64,000 nt of DNA from Acinetobacter chengduensis. GTDB lineage: Bacteria; Pseudomonadota; Gammaproteobacteria; Pseudomonadales; Moraxellaceae. The stretch lies in NCBI RefSeq assembly GCF_003664645.1, contig NZ_RCHC01000002.1, positions 62,001 through 126,000 of the forward strand. The letters run 5' to 3'. The notes beneath the pieces were generated by a model. The model saw only the letters and a program-made list of their open reading frames with translations, had not been told where the DNA came from and ran no database searches. Below, in pieces: positions 38,244 through 46,950 of this stretch (within the stretch, counting starts at the first letter, position 1; the number at the start of each line of letters is the position of its first letter). The position numbers and the translations under genes were made by a program.

Positions 38244-40030
38244 ATAGCTACAAAGCCCCTTTAAATGATCTCAGCTTTATTTTTAATCATTTATTAGATC
38301 AAGAGCAATTGGCTCAGCTTCCGGGTTTAGAAGACTTAGGCGTAGATCTGTATGAATCCATCTTAGACGAAGCAGGTAAATTTGCCACCAATGTGCTTGA
38401 TCCGATTAATGCCAGCGGTGACCGTGAAGGTTTAAAAATTGCTGATGGTGTGGTGACGACACCCAAAGGTTTTAAAGAAGCGTATGCGCAGTACACACAA
38501 GCAGGCTGGAATAATATTTCACTAGAGCCAGAATTTGGTGGACAAGGCTTACCTTATATTTTATCGACTGCGGTCAATGAAATTATGATGTCTGCGAACA
38601 AATCTTTTGTGATGTGTTCGGGTTTGACCATTGGTGCAATTGAAGCGATTAGCCATGCGGGTTCTGATGAACTGAAGCAAAAATATTTACCTAAACTGGT
38701 TTCAGGTGAATGGGGCGGTACCATGAACCTCACTGAGCCAAGTGCGGGTTCAGATGTTGGGGCACTCAAAACCAAAGCAATTGATCAAGGTGATGGTACA
38801 TACCGTATTAGCGGTCAAAAAATCTTTATTACCTTTGGCGAGCATGATTTTACCGACAACATCATTCATTTGGTGCTTGCACGTCTACCAGATGCACCAG
38901 AAGGTGTACGCGGTATCTCTTTGTTCCTTGTACCAAAGTTTTTAGTGAATGATGATGGCTCATTGGGTGAGCGTAATGATGTGCGCTGTGTATCAATTGA
39001 ACACAAATTGGGTATTCATGCCAGCCCAACCTGTGTGATGGCTTATGGCGACAATGAAGGTGCTCTAGGCTACCTCGTCGGTGAGCAAAATAAGGGTTTA
39101 ATGGCGATGTTCGTGATGATGAACATGGCGCGTTTAACCGTAGGTATGGAAGGTGTTGCTTTAACAGAACGTTCTTACCAAGCGTCTTTAGATTATGCAC
39201 GTGAGCGTGTACAAGGTGTCGATGTAGAAACAGGTCAATCTGTTGCCATTATTGAACATGCAGATGTACGTCGTCAGTTATTGAGCATGAAATCCAATGT
39301 TGAAGCGATGCGTGCTTTGTCATTATTCATTGCGCAATCACAAGACATTAGCTTCCGTCATACCGATGCAGAGGTGCGTAAACACAATCAAGGGTTGGTG
39401 GATTTACTAATTCCTGTGTTTAAAGCTTGGGCAACAGAAACTGCACTTAAAACCACCACCACAGGTATTCAAGTACATGGCGGTCTTGGTTTTATTGAAG
39501 AAACAGGCGTGGCGCAGTATTTACGTGATGCAGTCATTAGCGTGATTTATGAAGGCACAACGGCTATTCAAGCTGCGGACTTGGTCGGTCGTAAAGTGGT
39601 GAAAGATCAAGGCAAAAACTTAAATGTTTTAATCGGCTTGATGAAAGATACCTTGGCAAAAGTACAAGCCAATCCAGAGCTTGCTGATATTGCCAAAGAA
39701 TTTGCAGTGGCGATTGATATTTTGTCTGAAAATAGCCAGCAGATTGCAGCTCAATTTCTTCAGTCAACTAAACAAGCCTTATCTGTGTCGGTTCCGTATT
39801 TAATGCTGGTAGGCAATGTTGTAGGTGCATGGCAATTGGCACAAAGTGCAGTCAAAGCATCTGAACTGCTTGCCACTGGTGACACTAATATCAACTTCTT
39901 AAAAGGCAAAATTCAAACAGCACACTTCTACCACAGCATGGTATTACCAGAAACTCATGGTTTGGCCTATAGCGTGCAACATGCAGGTACTGCTGTAACA
40001 GCATTTGATAATGCTTACTTCGGTGAATAA
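38240..40030 (+). CDS. Acyl-CoA dehydrogenase (large, C-terminal extended type)
   Basis: FAD enzyme that makes the alpha-beta double bond in an acyl-CoA, 596 residues. Long form with extended N- and C-terminal domains, as in DmdC and related proteins. Motifs: MNLTEPSAGSDVGALKTKA (FAD/substrate loop), ISGQKIFIT, IQVHGGLGFIEETGVAQYLRDAVISVIYEGTTAIQ (catalytic Glu in YEGTTAIQ). Starts within the ligase stop codon (ATGA). Places oxidation right after activation; together with the fusion enzyme it covers three of four beta-oxidation steps. Confidence 0.92.
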   Translation: MNSYKAPLNDLSFIFNHLLDQEQLAQLPGLEDLGVDLYESILDEAGKFATNVLDPINASGDREGLKIADGVVTTPKGFKEAYAQYTQAGWNNISLEPEFGGQGLPYILSTAVNEIMMSANKSFVMCSGLTIGAIEAISHAGSDELKQKYLPKLVSGEWGGTMNLTEPSAGSDVGALKTKAIDQGDGTYRISGQKIFITFGEHDFTDNIIHLVLARLPDAPEGVRGISLFLVPKFLVNDDGSLGERNDVRCVSIEHKLGIHASPTCVMAYGDNEGALGYLVGEQNKGLMAMFVMMNMARLTVGMEGVALTERSYQASLDYARERVQGVDVETGQSVAIIEHADVRRQLLSMKSNVEAMRALSLFIAQSQDISFRHTDAEVRKHNQGLVDLLIPVFKAWATETALKTTTTGIQVHGGLGFIEETGVAQYLRDAVISVIYEGTTAIQAADLVGRKVVKDQGKNLNVLIGLMKDTLAKVQANPELADIAKEFAVAIDILSENSQQIAAQFLQSTKQALSVSVPYLMLVGNVVGAWQLAQSAVKASELLATGDTNINFLKGKIQTAHFYHSMVLPETHGLAYSVQHAGTAVTAFDNAYFGE

Positions 40031-40033
40031 ACC

Positions 40034-40438
40034 ATGAGTTTTGATATTCAAGATTTCTTAGACCATCTGCAAGCTCCGCCAATTCATACATTTTTGGGTG
40101 GAAAGGTTGAGCATGTAGAGCATGAACCAGTTTGGAAAGCGCGTATAAGCTACCAACCACGTGCTGAATTTGCCAACCCGATGGGGCATGTGCAAGGCGG
40201 TATGATCTGTTCAATGTTGGACGATGCCATGGGGCTATTTGCCATTATTGCCCAAGAAGGTCAACCCTCTGCAACCGTCACCATGAATGTTTCATTTTTA
40301 CGCCCATGCAATATCGCAGCTGTAGATGTTGAAGTGTACTTCGTACGCCAAGGCCGCAAAATTTCGAATATTGAAAGTGTGGCTTATCAAAATGGTAAAG
40401 AAGTGGCTAAAGCCAGTGCGGCATTTACCATCGTGTAA
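40034..40438 (+). CDS. PaaI-like hotdog thioesterase
   Basis: 134-residue hotdog protein with NPMGHVQGGMICSMLDDAMGLF (central helix with the HxxGG motif) and VTMNVSFLRPCNI. Similar to PaaI, which hydrolyses aromatic acyl-CoAs to free CoA. Three bases after the dehydrogenase stop, so part of the same operon. It could release a shortened aryl acid from its CoA ester, or rescue CoA from dead-end intermediates. Confidence 0.85.
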   Translation: MSFDIQDFLDHLQAPPIHTFLGGKVEHVEHEPVWKARISYQPRAEFANPMGHVQGGMICSMLDDAMGLFAIIAQEGQPSATVTMNVSFLRPCNIAAVDVEVYFVRQGRKISNIESVAYQNGKEVAKASAAFTIV

Positions 40439-40445
40439 TTAAGTT

Positions 40446-40479
40446 TTGGAATATCCATCACAGATGGGTATTCCATTTT
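40446..40479 (+). terminator. Terminator at the end of the beta-oxidation-like operon
   Basis: GGAATA-CCATC / GATGG-TATTCC stem (one bulge on each side), ACA loop, T-run. Just after the thioesterase. Confidence 0.85.
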
Positions 40480-40524
40480 CAGGCATCAGGATGATGTTTT
40501 TATTCGGGTTATATGGAGAGTTCA

Positions 40525-40570
40525 ATGAAAGATTATAACGCACGCTAATGCATTGCCGAGAGGCAATTTA
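40525..40570 (+). other. Tiny leader frame MKDYNAR followed by a hairpin, upstream of oprD-like gene
   Basis: GGAGAG precedes ATG at 40525; seven codons then TAA (40548). An ATTGCC-GAGA-GGCAAT hairpin follows at about 40553-40568. Could be an attenuator leader or simply decay; the porin gene starts 85 bp further on. Confidence 0.25.
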
Positions 40571-40654
40571 AATTTTACACCACTCATTTTTATTACTTTT
40601 TCTATTGTTGATACATCAATGGAATAGGGATTTTTTTGTCTAAGGGAAACGACA

Positions 40655-41917
40655 ATGAAAAGATTTGCACTATCGGCTCTATGCATAGCCACGATATTAC
40701 CAAGTTTATGTTTTGCTGATTTTGTTCAGGATAGATCTGTCACATTAACAGCACGTAACTTTTACCTAGACCGTAACTTTACAGAGCCAGGCGCGGCATC
40801 ACCGGCTGCCAAGCAGTGGGTGCAAGGTTTTATTTTAAATGCCAAATCGGGTTTTACTGAAGGAACAGTGGGTTTTGGTGTCGATCTATATGCAGGTACA
40901 GGAATTAACTTGTGGGGTAATAAAGAATATGCTCCAGGTGTTGTAGGGCTTTCGCCACTCAAAGACAATGGCGATCCTGTAGATACATGGTCAGAAGCAA
41001 GCTTAACAGCCAAGGCAAAAATTTCTGAAACCGAAGTTAAAGTGGGCACTCTACAGCCACTTAATCCAGTGATTGTGGGTTCACCAGCGCGCTTACTGCC
41101 ACAGCAATACCGTGGTGTGGCAGTCGAATCTAAAGATGTAGACAACATTAAAATTGAAGCGGGTTACGTGAATCGAGTCAATCATCGTAACTCCACAGAT
41201 TGGGAAAAAATTCGCTTGTCTGGCGCCAATATGAAGTACAAGTCAGTTGAAACCGATGGTTTGTATTATGTAGGGGGCTATTATTATTTACGCCCTGAAA
41301 CGACATTTGCTTTATATACGGCAAATTTAGTCGATGTTTATGATCAATATACCTTTTGGGTGCGCAACACACATCACTTCAATGAGCGAGTAAATGTATT
41401 CACCGATTTTCGTTATTTCCGTACAGTGGAATCAGGTGCAGAACTCGCAGGCGAGGTCGATAGCCATCATGGCAATATGGTTTTGGCTTTAGGCGTAGAT
41501 AATCATAAATTTACCACGGGTTATATTCATAACTCAGGCGATACCGGTTTTCCATATTTAAGTGGTGGTGAGGCCAATACCTATATTGATGCATGGGCGA
41601 CCGACTTTTTAAACCCAAATGAAAAAGCATGGTCTGTCCGTTATGACTATGATTTTAAAAATCAAATACCAGGTTTAAAGCTCATGACACGTTATACCAA
41701 AGGAACGGATATTAAGCTTGAAAACTTAAAGCCAGGTGAAGTCTTGAACGAACGTAAATATGGGGTTGAGCTGAGTTATCAATTACAAAGTACCAAGTTA
41801 AAGGGCTTATTCATTCGTCTACGTCATGAAGACTATAAAAATGATTTTGGTCCAAAAGCGACATTCCAGCCAGCGAAAGAGCAGCGTGTGAATATTGACT
41901 ATACGTGGAAGTTTTAA
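40655..41917 (+). CDS. OprD-family outer-membrane porin
   Basis: Substrate-specific porin of 420 residues. Signal peptide at the N-terminus (hydrophobic core 6-18, cleavage likely after CFA), then FVQDRSVTLTARNFYLDRNF, which is the OprD start, and YKNDFGPKATFQPAKEQRVNIDYTWKF ending in Phe. Family members carry basic amino acids or aromatic/aliphatic acids. Position after the ligase operon and next to the AAHS transporter suggests it admits the same acid through the outer membrane. Separate transcription unit, with terminators on both sides. Confidence 0.88.
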   Translation: MKRFALSALCIATILPSLCFADFVQDRSVTLTARNFYLDRNFTEPGAASPAAKQWVQGFILNAKSGFTEGTVGFGVDLYAGTGINLWGNKEYAPGVVGLSPLKDNGDPVDTWSEASLTAKAKISETEVKVGTLQPLNPVIVGSPARLLPQQYRGVAVESKDVDNIKIEAGYVNRVNHRNSTDWEKIRLSGANMKYKSVETDGLYYVGGYYYLRPETTFALYTANLVDVYDQYTFWVRNTHHFNERVNVFTDFRYFRTVESGAELAGEVDSHHGNMVLALGVDNHKFTTGYIHNSGDTGFPYLSGGEANTYIDAWATDFLNPNEKAWSVRYDYDFKNQIPGLKLMTRYTKGTDIKLENLKPGEVLNERKYGVELSYQLQSTKLKGLFIRLRHEDYKNDFGPKATFQPAKEQRVNIDYTWKF

Positions 41918-41933
41918 TTGATTTGATCCATTT

Positions 41934-41979
41934 AGAAGAATTGATGCGTGCTTTGCGGGCGACTCAATTCTTCTGTTTT
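41934..41979 (+). terminator. Terminator after the OprD-like porin gene
   Basis: AGAAGAATTGA at 41934-41944 pairs with TCAATTCTTCT at 41964-41974; the 19-nt loop carries a small inner hairpin (TGCGTGC...), followed by GTTTT. Confidence 0.75.
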
Positions 41980-42171
41980 GGTGGGTTGAGCGATAAAGAA
42001 TAAAAATATTTTTCTACTGATATGTACATATTTTTTATTTTAAAATTTTAATAAAATTAAAATAAAACAAATACATATTGATTTTTTATATAGCGCTTTA
42101 GATTTAACTTAAGCATGCTTTAAAAAGCATAGTTTTGATCTATATAAATTTTTTTAAAAAGACATATTAAA

Positions 42172-42205
42172 TAATAATATGAATGAGAATTATTATTATT
42201 ATGAT
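42172..42205 (+). promoter_or_regulatory. Fur-box-like site before the TonB receptor
   Basis: The stretch contains GAATGAGAATTATTATTATT, made of overlapping AT-rich hexamers close to the Fur consensus (GATAAT repeats, inverted). It lies about 60-85 bp before the receptor start. Fits iron-repressed control. Confidence 0.6.
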
Positions 42206-42259
42206 ATAGTTTGGCCCTAAATTTATATAAATTCAATTTTCGACTAAGGGGTAGTGACT

Positions 42260-44380
42260 GTGGAACGTAAGATATTAATTTTAGCTTTACTTTCTTGTCC
42301 GTGTTTTGTAGTGGCTGCAGAGGCTGAAAATTTCTCATTGCCTACAATTGTAGTGAAGGCAGATTCACAAGAAACCGATGTCACGGGTAAGTTAAAAAGA
42401 AAAGCGACGCTCAATATTTTGGGTGAAAAAGACGTTTTAGATACGCCATTTACCATTCGTAACTACAGTCAACAAGCGATTGAAGATGCACATGCACATA
42501 CCATTATGGATGTGTTGAAAATTGACCCGAGTATTCGTACTACAACCAATAGTGGTCATTTAAACGAAAACTTTAATATTCGTGGTTTCAATGTTAACTG
42601 GGATGACCTTAACTTAAATGGCGCTTATGGTATGGCACCATCAGGTCGAGTATCGACAGACATTCTAGGCTCAGTCACTGTGCTAAAAGGCCCGAATGCT
42701 TTAGTTGCTGGTATGGCGCCTGGGGGCAGTGTGGGCGGTGTTATTATTGCCAATACTAAGCGTGCAGATAAAGAATTGACACGTGTGACTGCCAACTTTG
42801 AAGAAGAAGGGTTTTATAAATCAGGTTTTGATGTTGCACGCCGATTTGGTCAAGATCAGGAATTTGGTGCACGTTTAAGTGCCAATTATGGTCAGGGTGA
42901 GCATGTTGTCGATGGTTTAGAAGATGAAACAGTTTCTGCTGTTTTAGGTCTTGATTGGACAACTGATAAAGCCAAAGTTAATTTTGACGCTTATTCTACA
43001 AAAGATAAACGTGAAGGCGGCTCACCTGCGATGGTCTCATTTGCAAGTGGAGTTCCTGTACTTGATGCACCAGATGGTCGAACAAATCTTTTCCCTAAAT
43101 TATTTGGTAATCAGTCTGCAACGCATGTTGGAGTTTCTGGGGAATATAAATTATTAGATAATCTAAAAGTGATTGCAGGCGTAGGAACGACTGAACAAAA
43201 GTATCAAGGGCATTTATTTGGAACACGTGTGATTGTAAGTAATGAGCAAGGTGATGTTAAAAATGCTCAGTATTTTCACGTGAAAATGAATCAGCGCAAT
43301 ACCGCCGCAAATTTAGGATTAGAAGGTGCATTTAATACGGGATCGGTTCAGCATGTTGTTGGCTTAAGAGCAGATTACCTGCATAGAGATACAAAACAGC
43401 ATGATGCTGCAAATTCAACTAAATTTGACACCAACTTGTACAATCCAAGTCAGTCAGGAGCTATGCCTGTTAATGCACCTGAAATGTTCAATCTTGCGGA
43501 TAATACTTTCACTAGCTACTCTCTAACGGATCAAATTTCATTATTAGATGAAAAGTTGCAATTCATTTTGGGTTTACGTTATCAAGATGTGGACGTAAAG
43601 AATCCATTTAAAAATACTGAATACAAGTCCGATAAAGTTTCTCCAAGCTTAGGCGTTGTAGTTAAACCTTGGGGTGAAGATATTTCTTTATATGCAAGTT
43701 ATGTCGAAGGTCTTTCTCAAGGCAGTACAGTTAACAGCACTATTGATGCAAATAATGGTAAAACTTTTGCACCTTTCGAAACTAAACAATATGAAGTTGG
43801 CGCCAAATATCAACATGGTTCATGGCTACACACTTTAGCCGCTTATCAAATTGAGAAGCCAAGTACACTAACTTCTCCATATTCTGATCCAAGTAATTCA
43901 ACCATCACTCAGATTACAACTGATGGCGCTGAAACAAAATCGAAAGGCGTGGAATATGGCTTCTCAGGTAATGTGACAGATGACGTGATTATTTGGGGTA
44001 ACCTTGCCTATATTGATGTTAAATATACCAAAAATACGACGGCAAATATTGTTGGTAAAACAGTTGAAGGGCAGCCTGAGTTTACAGCGGGTCTGGGTGT
44101 TGAATATAAACTTCCTGTGGATGGTTTAAGTATCAATGCACGTGGTAATTATGTTGATAATCAATATCTAAATAATACCAATACCCTAGAGTTGCCAGAC
44201 TATGCCTTGCTTGATGTCGGCGCAAAATACAAAACCAATATTGGCGGTGTAGACACGACTTTCCGTGCCAATGTGGACAATGTGACCAATGAAAAATATT
44301 GGGCTGGTGTATTTAACAGCGGATACACAACTATTGGTTCAGGCCGTACCTATAAGCTTGGCGTAAGTTTCGACTTCTAA
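42260..44380 (+). CDS. TonB-dependent siderophore receptor
   Basis: Outer-membrane ferric siderophore importer, 706 residues from the GTG at 42260 (AAGGGG eight bases upstream; the other GTG at 42254 is too near the SD). Signal peptide of about 20 residues, a TonB-box-like TIVVKAD segment, plug domain (residues about 45-175: LDTPFTIRNYS, NIRGFNVNW, VTVLKGPNALVAGMAPGGSVGGVI), then a 22-stranded barrel ending in GVSFDF. The plug resembles catecholate/ferrichrome-type receptors. Followed by its own terminator; neighbours are membrane proteins of the same uptake kind. Siderophore identity is unknown. Confidence 0.93.
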   Translation: MERKILILALLSCPCFVVAAEAENFSLPTIVVKADSQETDVTGKLKRKATLNILGEKDVLDTPFTIRNYSQQAIEDAHAHTIMDVLKIDPSIRTTTNSGHLNENFNIRGFNVNWDDLNLNGAYGMAPSGRVSTDILGSVTVLKGPNALVAGMAPGGSVGGVIIANTKRADKELTRVTANFEEEGFYKSGFDVARRFGQDQEFGARLSANYGQGEHVVDGLEDETVSAVLGLDWTTDKAKVNFDAYSTKDKREGGSPAMVSFASGVPVLDAPDGRTNLFPKLFGNQSATHVGVSGEYKLLDNLKVIAGVGTTEQKYQGHLFGTRVIVSNEQGDVKNAQYFHVKMNQRNTAANLGLEGAFNTGSVQHVVGLRADYLHRDTKQHDAANSTKFDTNLYNPSQSGAMPVNAPEMFNLADNTFTSYSLTDQISLLDEKLQFILGLRYQDVDVKNPFKNTEYKSDKVSPSLGVVVKPWGEDISLYASYVEGLSQGSTVNSTIDANNGKTFAPFETKQYEVGAKYQHGSWLHTLAAYQIEKPSTLTSPYSDPSNSTITQITTDGAETKSKGVEYGFSGNVTDDVIIWGNLAYIDVKYTKNTTANIVGKTVEGQPEFTAGLGVEYKLPVDGLSINARGNYVDNQYLNNTNTLELPDYALLDVGAKYKTNIGGVDTTFRANVDNVTNEKYWAGVFNSGYTTIGSGRTYKLGVSFDF

Positions 44381-44411
44381 TTTAGACCTTTAGCATTCAT
44401 CAAAACTGTAG

Positions 44412-44445
44412 TGAGACAGCCACCCCAAAAGGCTGTCTCATTTCT
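44412..44445 (+). terminator. Terminator after the receptor gene
   Basis: TGAGACAGCC / GGCTGTCTCA stem with a nine-base loop and TTTCT tail. Confidence 0.82.
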
Positions 44446-44488
44446 ATATCAGCGAATGCTGTTTTGACATCATTAGATATCTCGATTG

Positions 44489-44500
44489 GGATAATTATCC
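44489..44500 (+). promoter_or_regulatory. GGATAATTATCC palindrome before the small membrane gene
   Basis: Perfect 12-bp palindrome ending one base before the GTG start at 44501. Its GATAATTATC core is Fur-half-site-like; it may also be the translation-region palindrome of this gene. Confidence 0.3.
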
Positions 44501-44788
44501 GTGAAAATCTTTGCTATCACTCTTTGTTTGATCGGTTGCTTGCTTTTTTATTTTAGTCATCGTCATCAAAACTTATTCAAGCAGACGCTGAGCAAGCGCT
44601 ATTCTTATGTGGGAATCTGCTTCATCGTTATTTCCCTGCTTGTACTGTTTCTGTCTGTTCCTAAACTGGTTGCCGTATATATGTGGCTCATGACTATGCT
44701 CGTGGCATGGACATTCATTCCTTTTGTTGTTTTATTTAAGAAAAATATTCCAGATGAAAAAGCAAATTCAACACGAAATTCAGCCTGA
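44501..44788 (+). CDS. Small three-helix membrane protein (DUF3325-like)
   Basis: 95 residues with three hydrophobic segments (about 3-20, 36-54, 58-80). GTG start. The pattern CLIGCLLFYFSHRHQNLF and its place beside a TonB receptor, a second small membrane protein and a PepSY-TM protein match clusters where DUF3325, DUF3649 and PepSY proteins accompany siderophore receptors. These are thought to help move or reduce iron across the inner membrane; not demonstrated here. Confidence 0.6.
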   Translation: MKIFAITLCLIGCLLFYFSHRHQNLFKQTLSKRYSYVGICFIVISLLVLFLSVPKLVAVYMWLMTMLVAWTFIPFVVLFKKNIPDEKANSTRNSA

Positions 44789-45044
44789 CTGGTGGTCGAA
44801 AAGCTTTGCTGGCTGGATTTTAGGCTTAAGTCTATCAGTTGCGCTTGCCTCTTTTATCACCATGTGGGGAGTGAATCATTTAGATAAATCCTTAGCGCCA
44901 CAAGTAGGCATGTGGTCTGTGCCTTGGCTGTATTTGCCTTTGGTTTTTATTGCATATTTTATTCCCAAAGGCTGGCAAGCAGTTTTGATCTATAGCGTAT
45001 TCAATTGTATTGCTTATGGCATTTTATTGGGCATTCGAGGGTAA
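44754..45044 (+). CDS. Small membrane protein (DUF3649-like, iron-uptake associated)
   Basis: 96 residues from the ATG at 44754, three predicted helices. It overlaps the previous gene by 35 bp in another frame, typical of tightly coupled operons. WWSKSFAGWILGLSLSVALAS and LIYSVFNCIAYGILLGIRG are compatible with the DUF3649 group found in iron-uptake clusters, but similarity is only suggestive. The start at 44724 is possible but adds ten residues inside the preceding gene. Confidence 0.6.
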   Translation: MKKQIQHEIQPDWWSKSFAGWILGLSLSVALASFITMWGVNHLDKSLAPQVGMWSVPWLYLPLVFIAYFIPKGWQAVLIYSVFNCIAYGILLGIRG

Positions 45045-45049
45045 GCATT

Positions 45050-46660
45050 GTGAAAGTCCGTACCGATATTATCCGTCATGCCAAAGAGCTACATACTTGG
45101 GTTGGCATTACATCTGGCATTTTATTATTCATCTGCTTTTTTGCGGGTGGACTCAGCATGTTTCAACATGATCTGAGTAAATGGGCAACTCCGAGTCAAC
45201 AAAGTTTAAGCTCAATTCCTAGTACACAATACAATGACTTAGTACAAAAAGTACAAGCGGAATATCCTGAAACACTGAAAAGTTTTCAGTTAAATTTGGA
45301 TTCTAAAGAATTCCATTATGCCCCTATGCAGTGGAAAGCTCCCATCGAAAAAAAAGCTGAAGAGGGAGTTGATTTACATCAAAATGCAATGCTTGCCACG
45401 CTCAATAGCGAGGGTACTTTACACGTTGAACAAGAAAATTTGTCTAAATTGGGTTGGCTCATTGAGCAATTACATGAAACGGCAGGTATTCCTGGTTCAT
45501 TAGGCCATCACACCTTGGGTGTGTATGTCATGGGCATTGTGTCGGTTTTATACTTTTTAGCCTTAATGACTGGTCTGATTGTATTATTGCCAACGCTAGT
45601 GAAAGACTATTTTGCTATTCGCGCAGGTAAAAATAAAAAGCGCTTTTGGTTAGATGCGCATAATGTCGTGGGTATTACCAGCTTACCTTTTCATATTTTA
45701 ATTTGCGTTACAGTCATTTCATTTGCCTTCCATGATGTTATTTATGACGCAATTGGAGGCTTAGTATCCAAAGATAAACCTCTATCTGTACGCCCACCTG
45801 CGATGAAAGTGGTTGAGCCTGTCGAGCCTTTAAATGTAGAAAAAATCTTTGTGAATATTCAGCGCCAAGCTCCTGAGTATCAAATTAGTTCCATTAGTTT
45901 TAACAACTTGGATAAACCTGAAAAAGCCTCGGCACGTGTCAATTTATATAGCTCAGAGCAAATGCTACGCGGTGATCGCTTTGATGTGATGATGTTTAAT
46001 CCATATCAAACCCAACCGTATAAAACCAATAATTTAAATACGCATGCAACACCGATGGATCAAGTCATCCGTTCGATGTTTAGTTTACATTTTGGTAATT
46101 ATGGGGGGGATTTAACCCGTTGGCTGTATTTTGTTCTGGGTATCGGTGGTGCATTTTTATTTTATTCAGGCAATATTTTATGGATTGAATCGCGAATTAA
46201 ACGGCAAAAAAATCCACAACTTGCACCTGTAGCACAGCGTAAAGATGTGCGGTTTATTGCAAATTTAAGCATTGGGACATGTTTGGGCTGTGTATTGGCT
46301 GTGGCTGTAAGTATGGCGGTTGGTCGATGGGGAAGTCTAGCCAATCTTGGCTTAGAAAGTATGAATCACGTGCTGGTATATAGTTATTATTTCATCTTTA
46401 TCGTGTGTGTAATTTACAGCTTTATAGTTGGCGTCGCAAAAGCCTTACCTCAATTACTGTTGGGGATTGCCGTTGTACTTATCTTGCTTGCTCCAGTTAG
46501 CTTAGTCATTAGCCTGATTACGTCTACTCCTATGAATTTATGGTGGATTGATTTGATGGCATTGTTGTTTGCATTCGCATTTTTACGCTTTTATCAACAA
46601 GCCAAGGTGCGACAGCGCAATGCGGAGGCGGGCAGTATTTGGTCTAAAACCGCCTTATAG
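45050..46660 (+). CDS. PepSY-TM protein (iron-uptake reductase-like)
   Basis: 536 residues, PepSY-associated TM family (FpvG/ViuB-neighbour type). The N-terminal helix with HAKELHTWVGITSGILLFICFFAGGLSMF carries the conserved His-x-W region, a large periplasmic PepSY domain lies between helices 1 and 2 and helices 3-4, and the C-terminal half has five further hydrophobic segments. Conserved membrane histidines may bind heme for ferric-siderophore reduction. The GTG at 45050 has GAGGG eight bases upstream and starts six bases after the previous stop. Last gene of the iron operon. Confidence 0.82.
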   Translation: MKVRTDIIRHAKELHTWVGITSGILLFICFFAGGLSMFQHDLSKWATPSQQSLSSIPSTQYNDLVQKVQAEYPETLKSFQLNLDSKEFHYAPMQWKAPIEKKAEEGVDLHQNAMLATLNSEGTLHVEQENLSKLGWLIEQLHETAGIPGSLGHHTLGVYVMGIVSVLYFLALMTGLIVLLPTLVKDYFAIRAGKNKKRFWLDAHNVVGITSLPFHILICVTVISFAFHDVIYDAIGGLVSKDKPLSVRPPAMKVVEPVEPLNVEKIFVNIQRQAPEYQISSISFNNLDKPEKASARVNLYSSEQMLRGDRFDVMMFNPYQTQPYKTNNLNTHATPMDQVIRSMFSLHFGNYGGDLTRWLYFVLGIGGAFLFYSGNILWIESRIKRQKNPQLAPVAQRKDVRFIANLSIGTCLGCVLAVAVSMAVGRWGSLANLGLESMNHVLVYSYYFIFIVCVIYSFIVGVAKALPQLLLGIAVVLILLAPVSLVISLITSTPMNLWWIDLMALLFAFAFLRFYQQAKVRQRNAEAGSIWSKTAL

Positions 46661-46890
46661 TGAAGTCACGCGCTTGCGGATTTGAACGTGAGCGCGAAAT
46701 GTACAATTTGGAACTTTGTGTGTAACACTACGCAGATGTATTTTTTCATAATCCCTTTTCAGATTGCTTTTGATATTTATGCTTGTATATGCAATAGCAT
46801 CAAATTGATTTGAAAGGGATTGTGTTGATAATTTAAGTGCTTATTTTCATGTGCCTGTGTATAGCACTTAATTTAAAATTTACCATGCTT

Positions 46891-46949
46891 TGGTTATTTG
46901 GTTATTTGGTTATTTGGTTATTTGGTTATTTGGTTATTTGGTTATTTGG
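46891..46949. repeat. Tandem 8-bp repeat, TTATTTGG x7
   Basis: Seven perfect copies of TTATTTGG at 46894-46949, preceded by a partial TGG. It begins one base after the stop codon (46951-46953) of the HD-domain gene, on its 3' side, so copy number changes would alter the mRNA tail but not the protein. Typical of slipped-strand variable DNA. Confidence 0.95.
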
Positions 46950-46950
46950 T

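Noticed and set aside
46891..46949. Possible CRISPR array
   Set aside because: Contiguous 8-bp units without spacers; a simple tandem repeat. No cas genes in the window.
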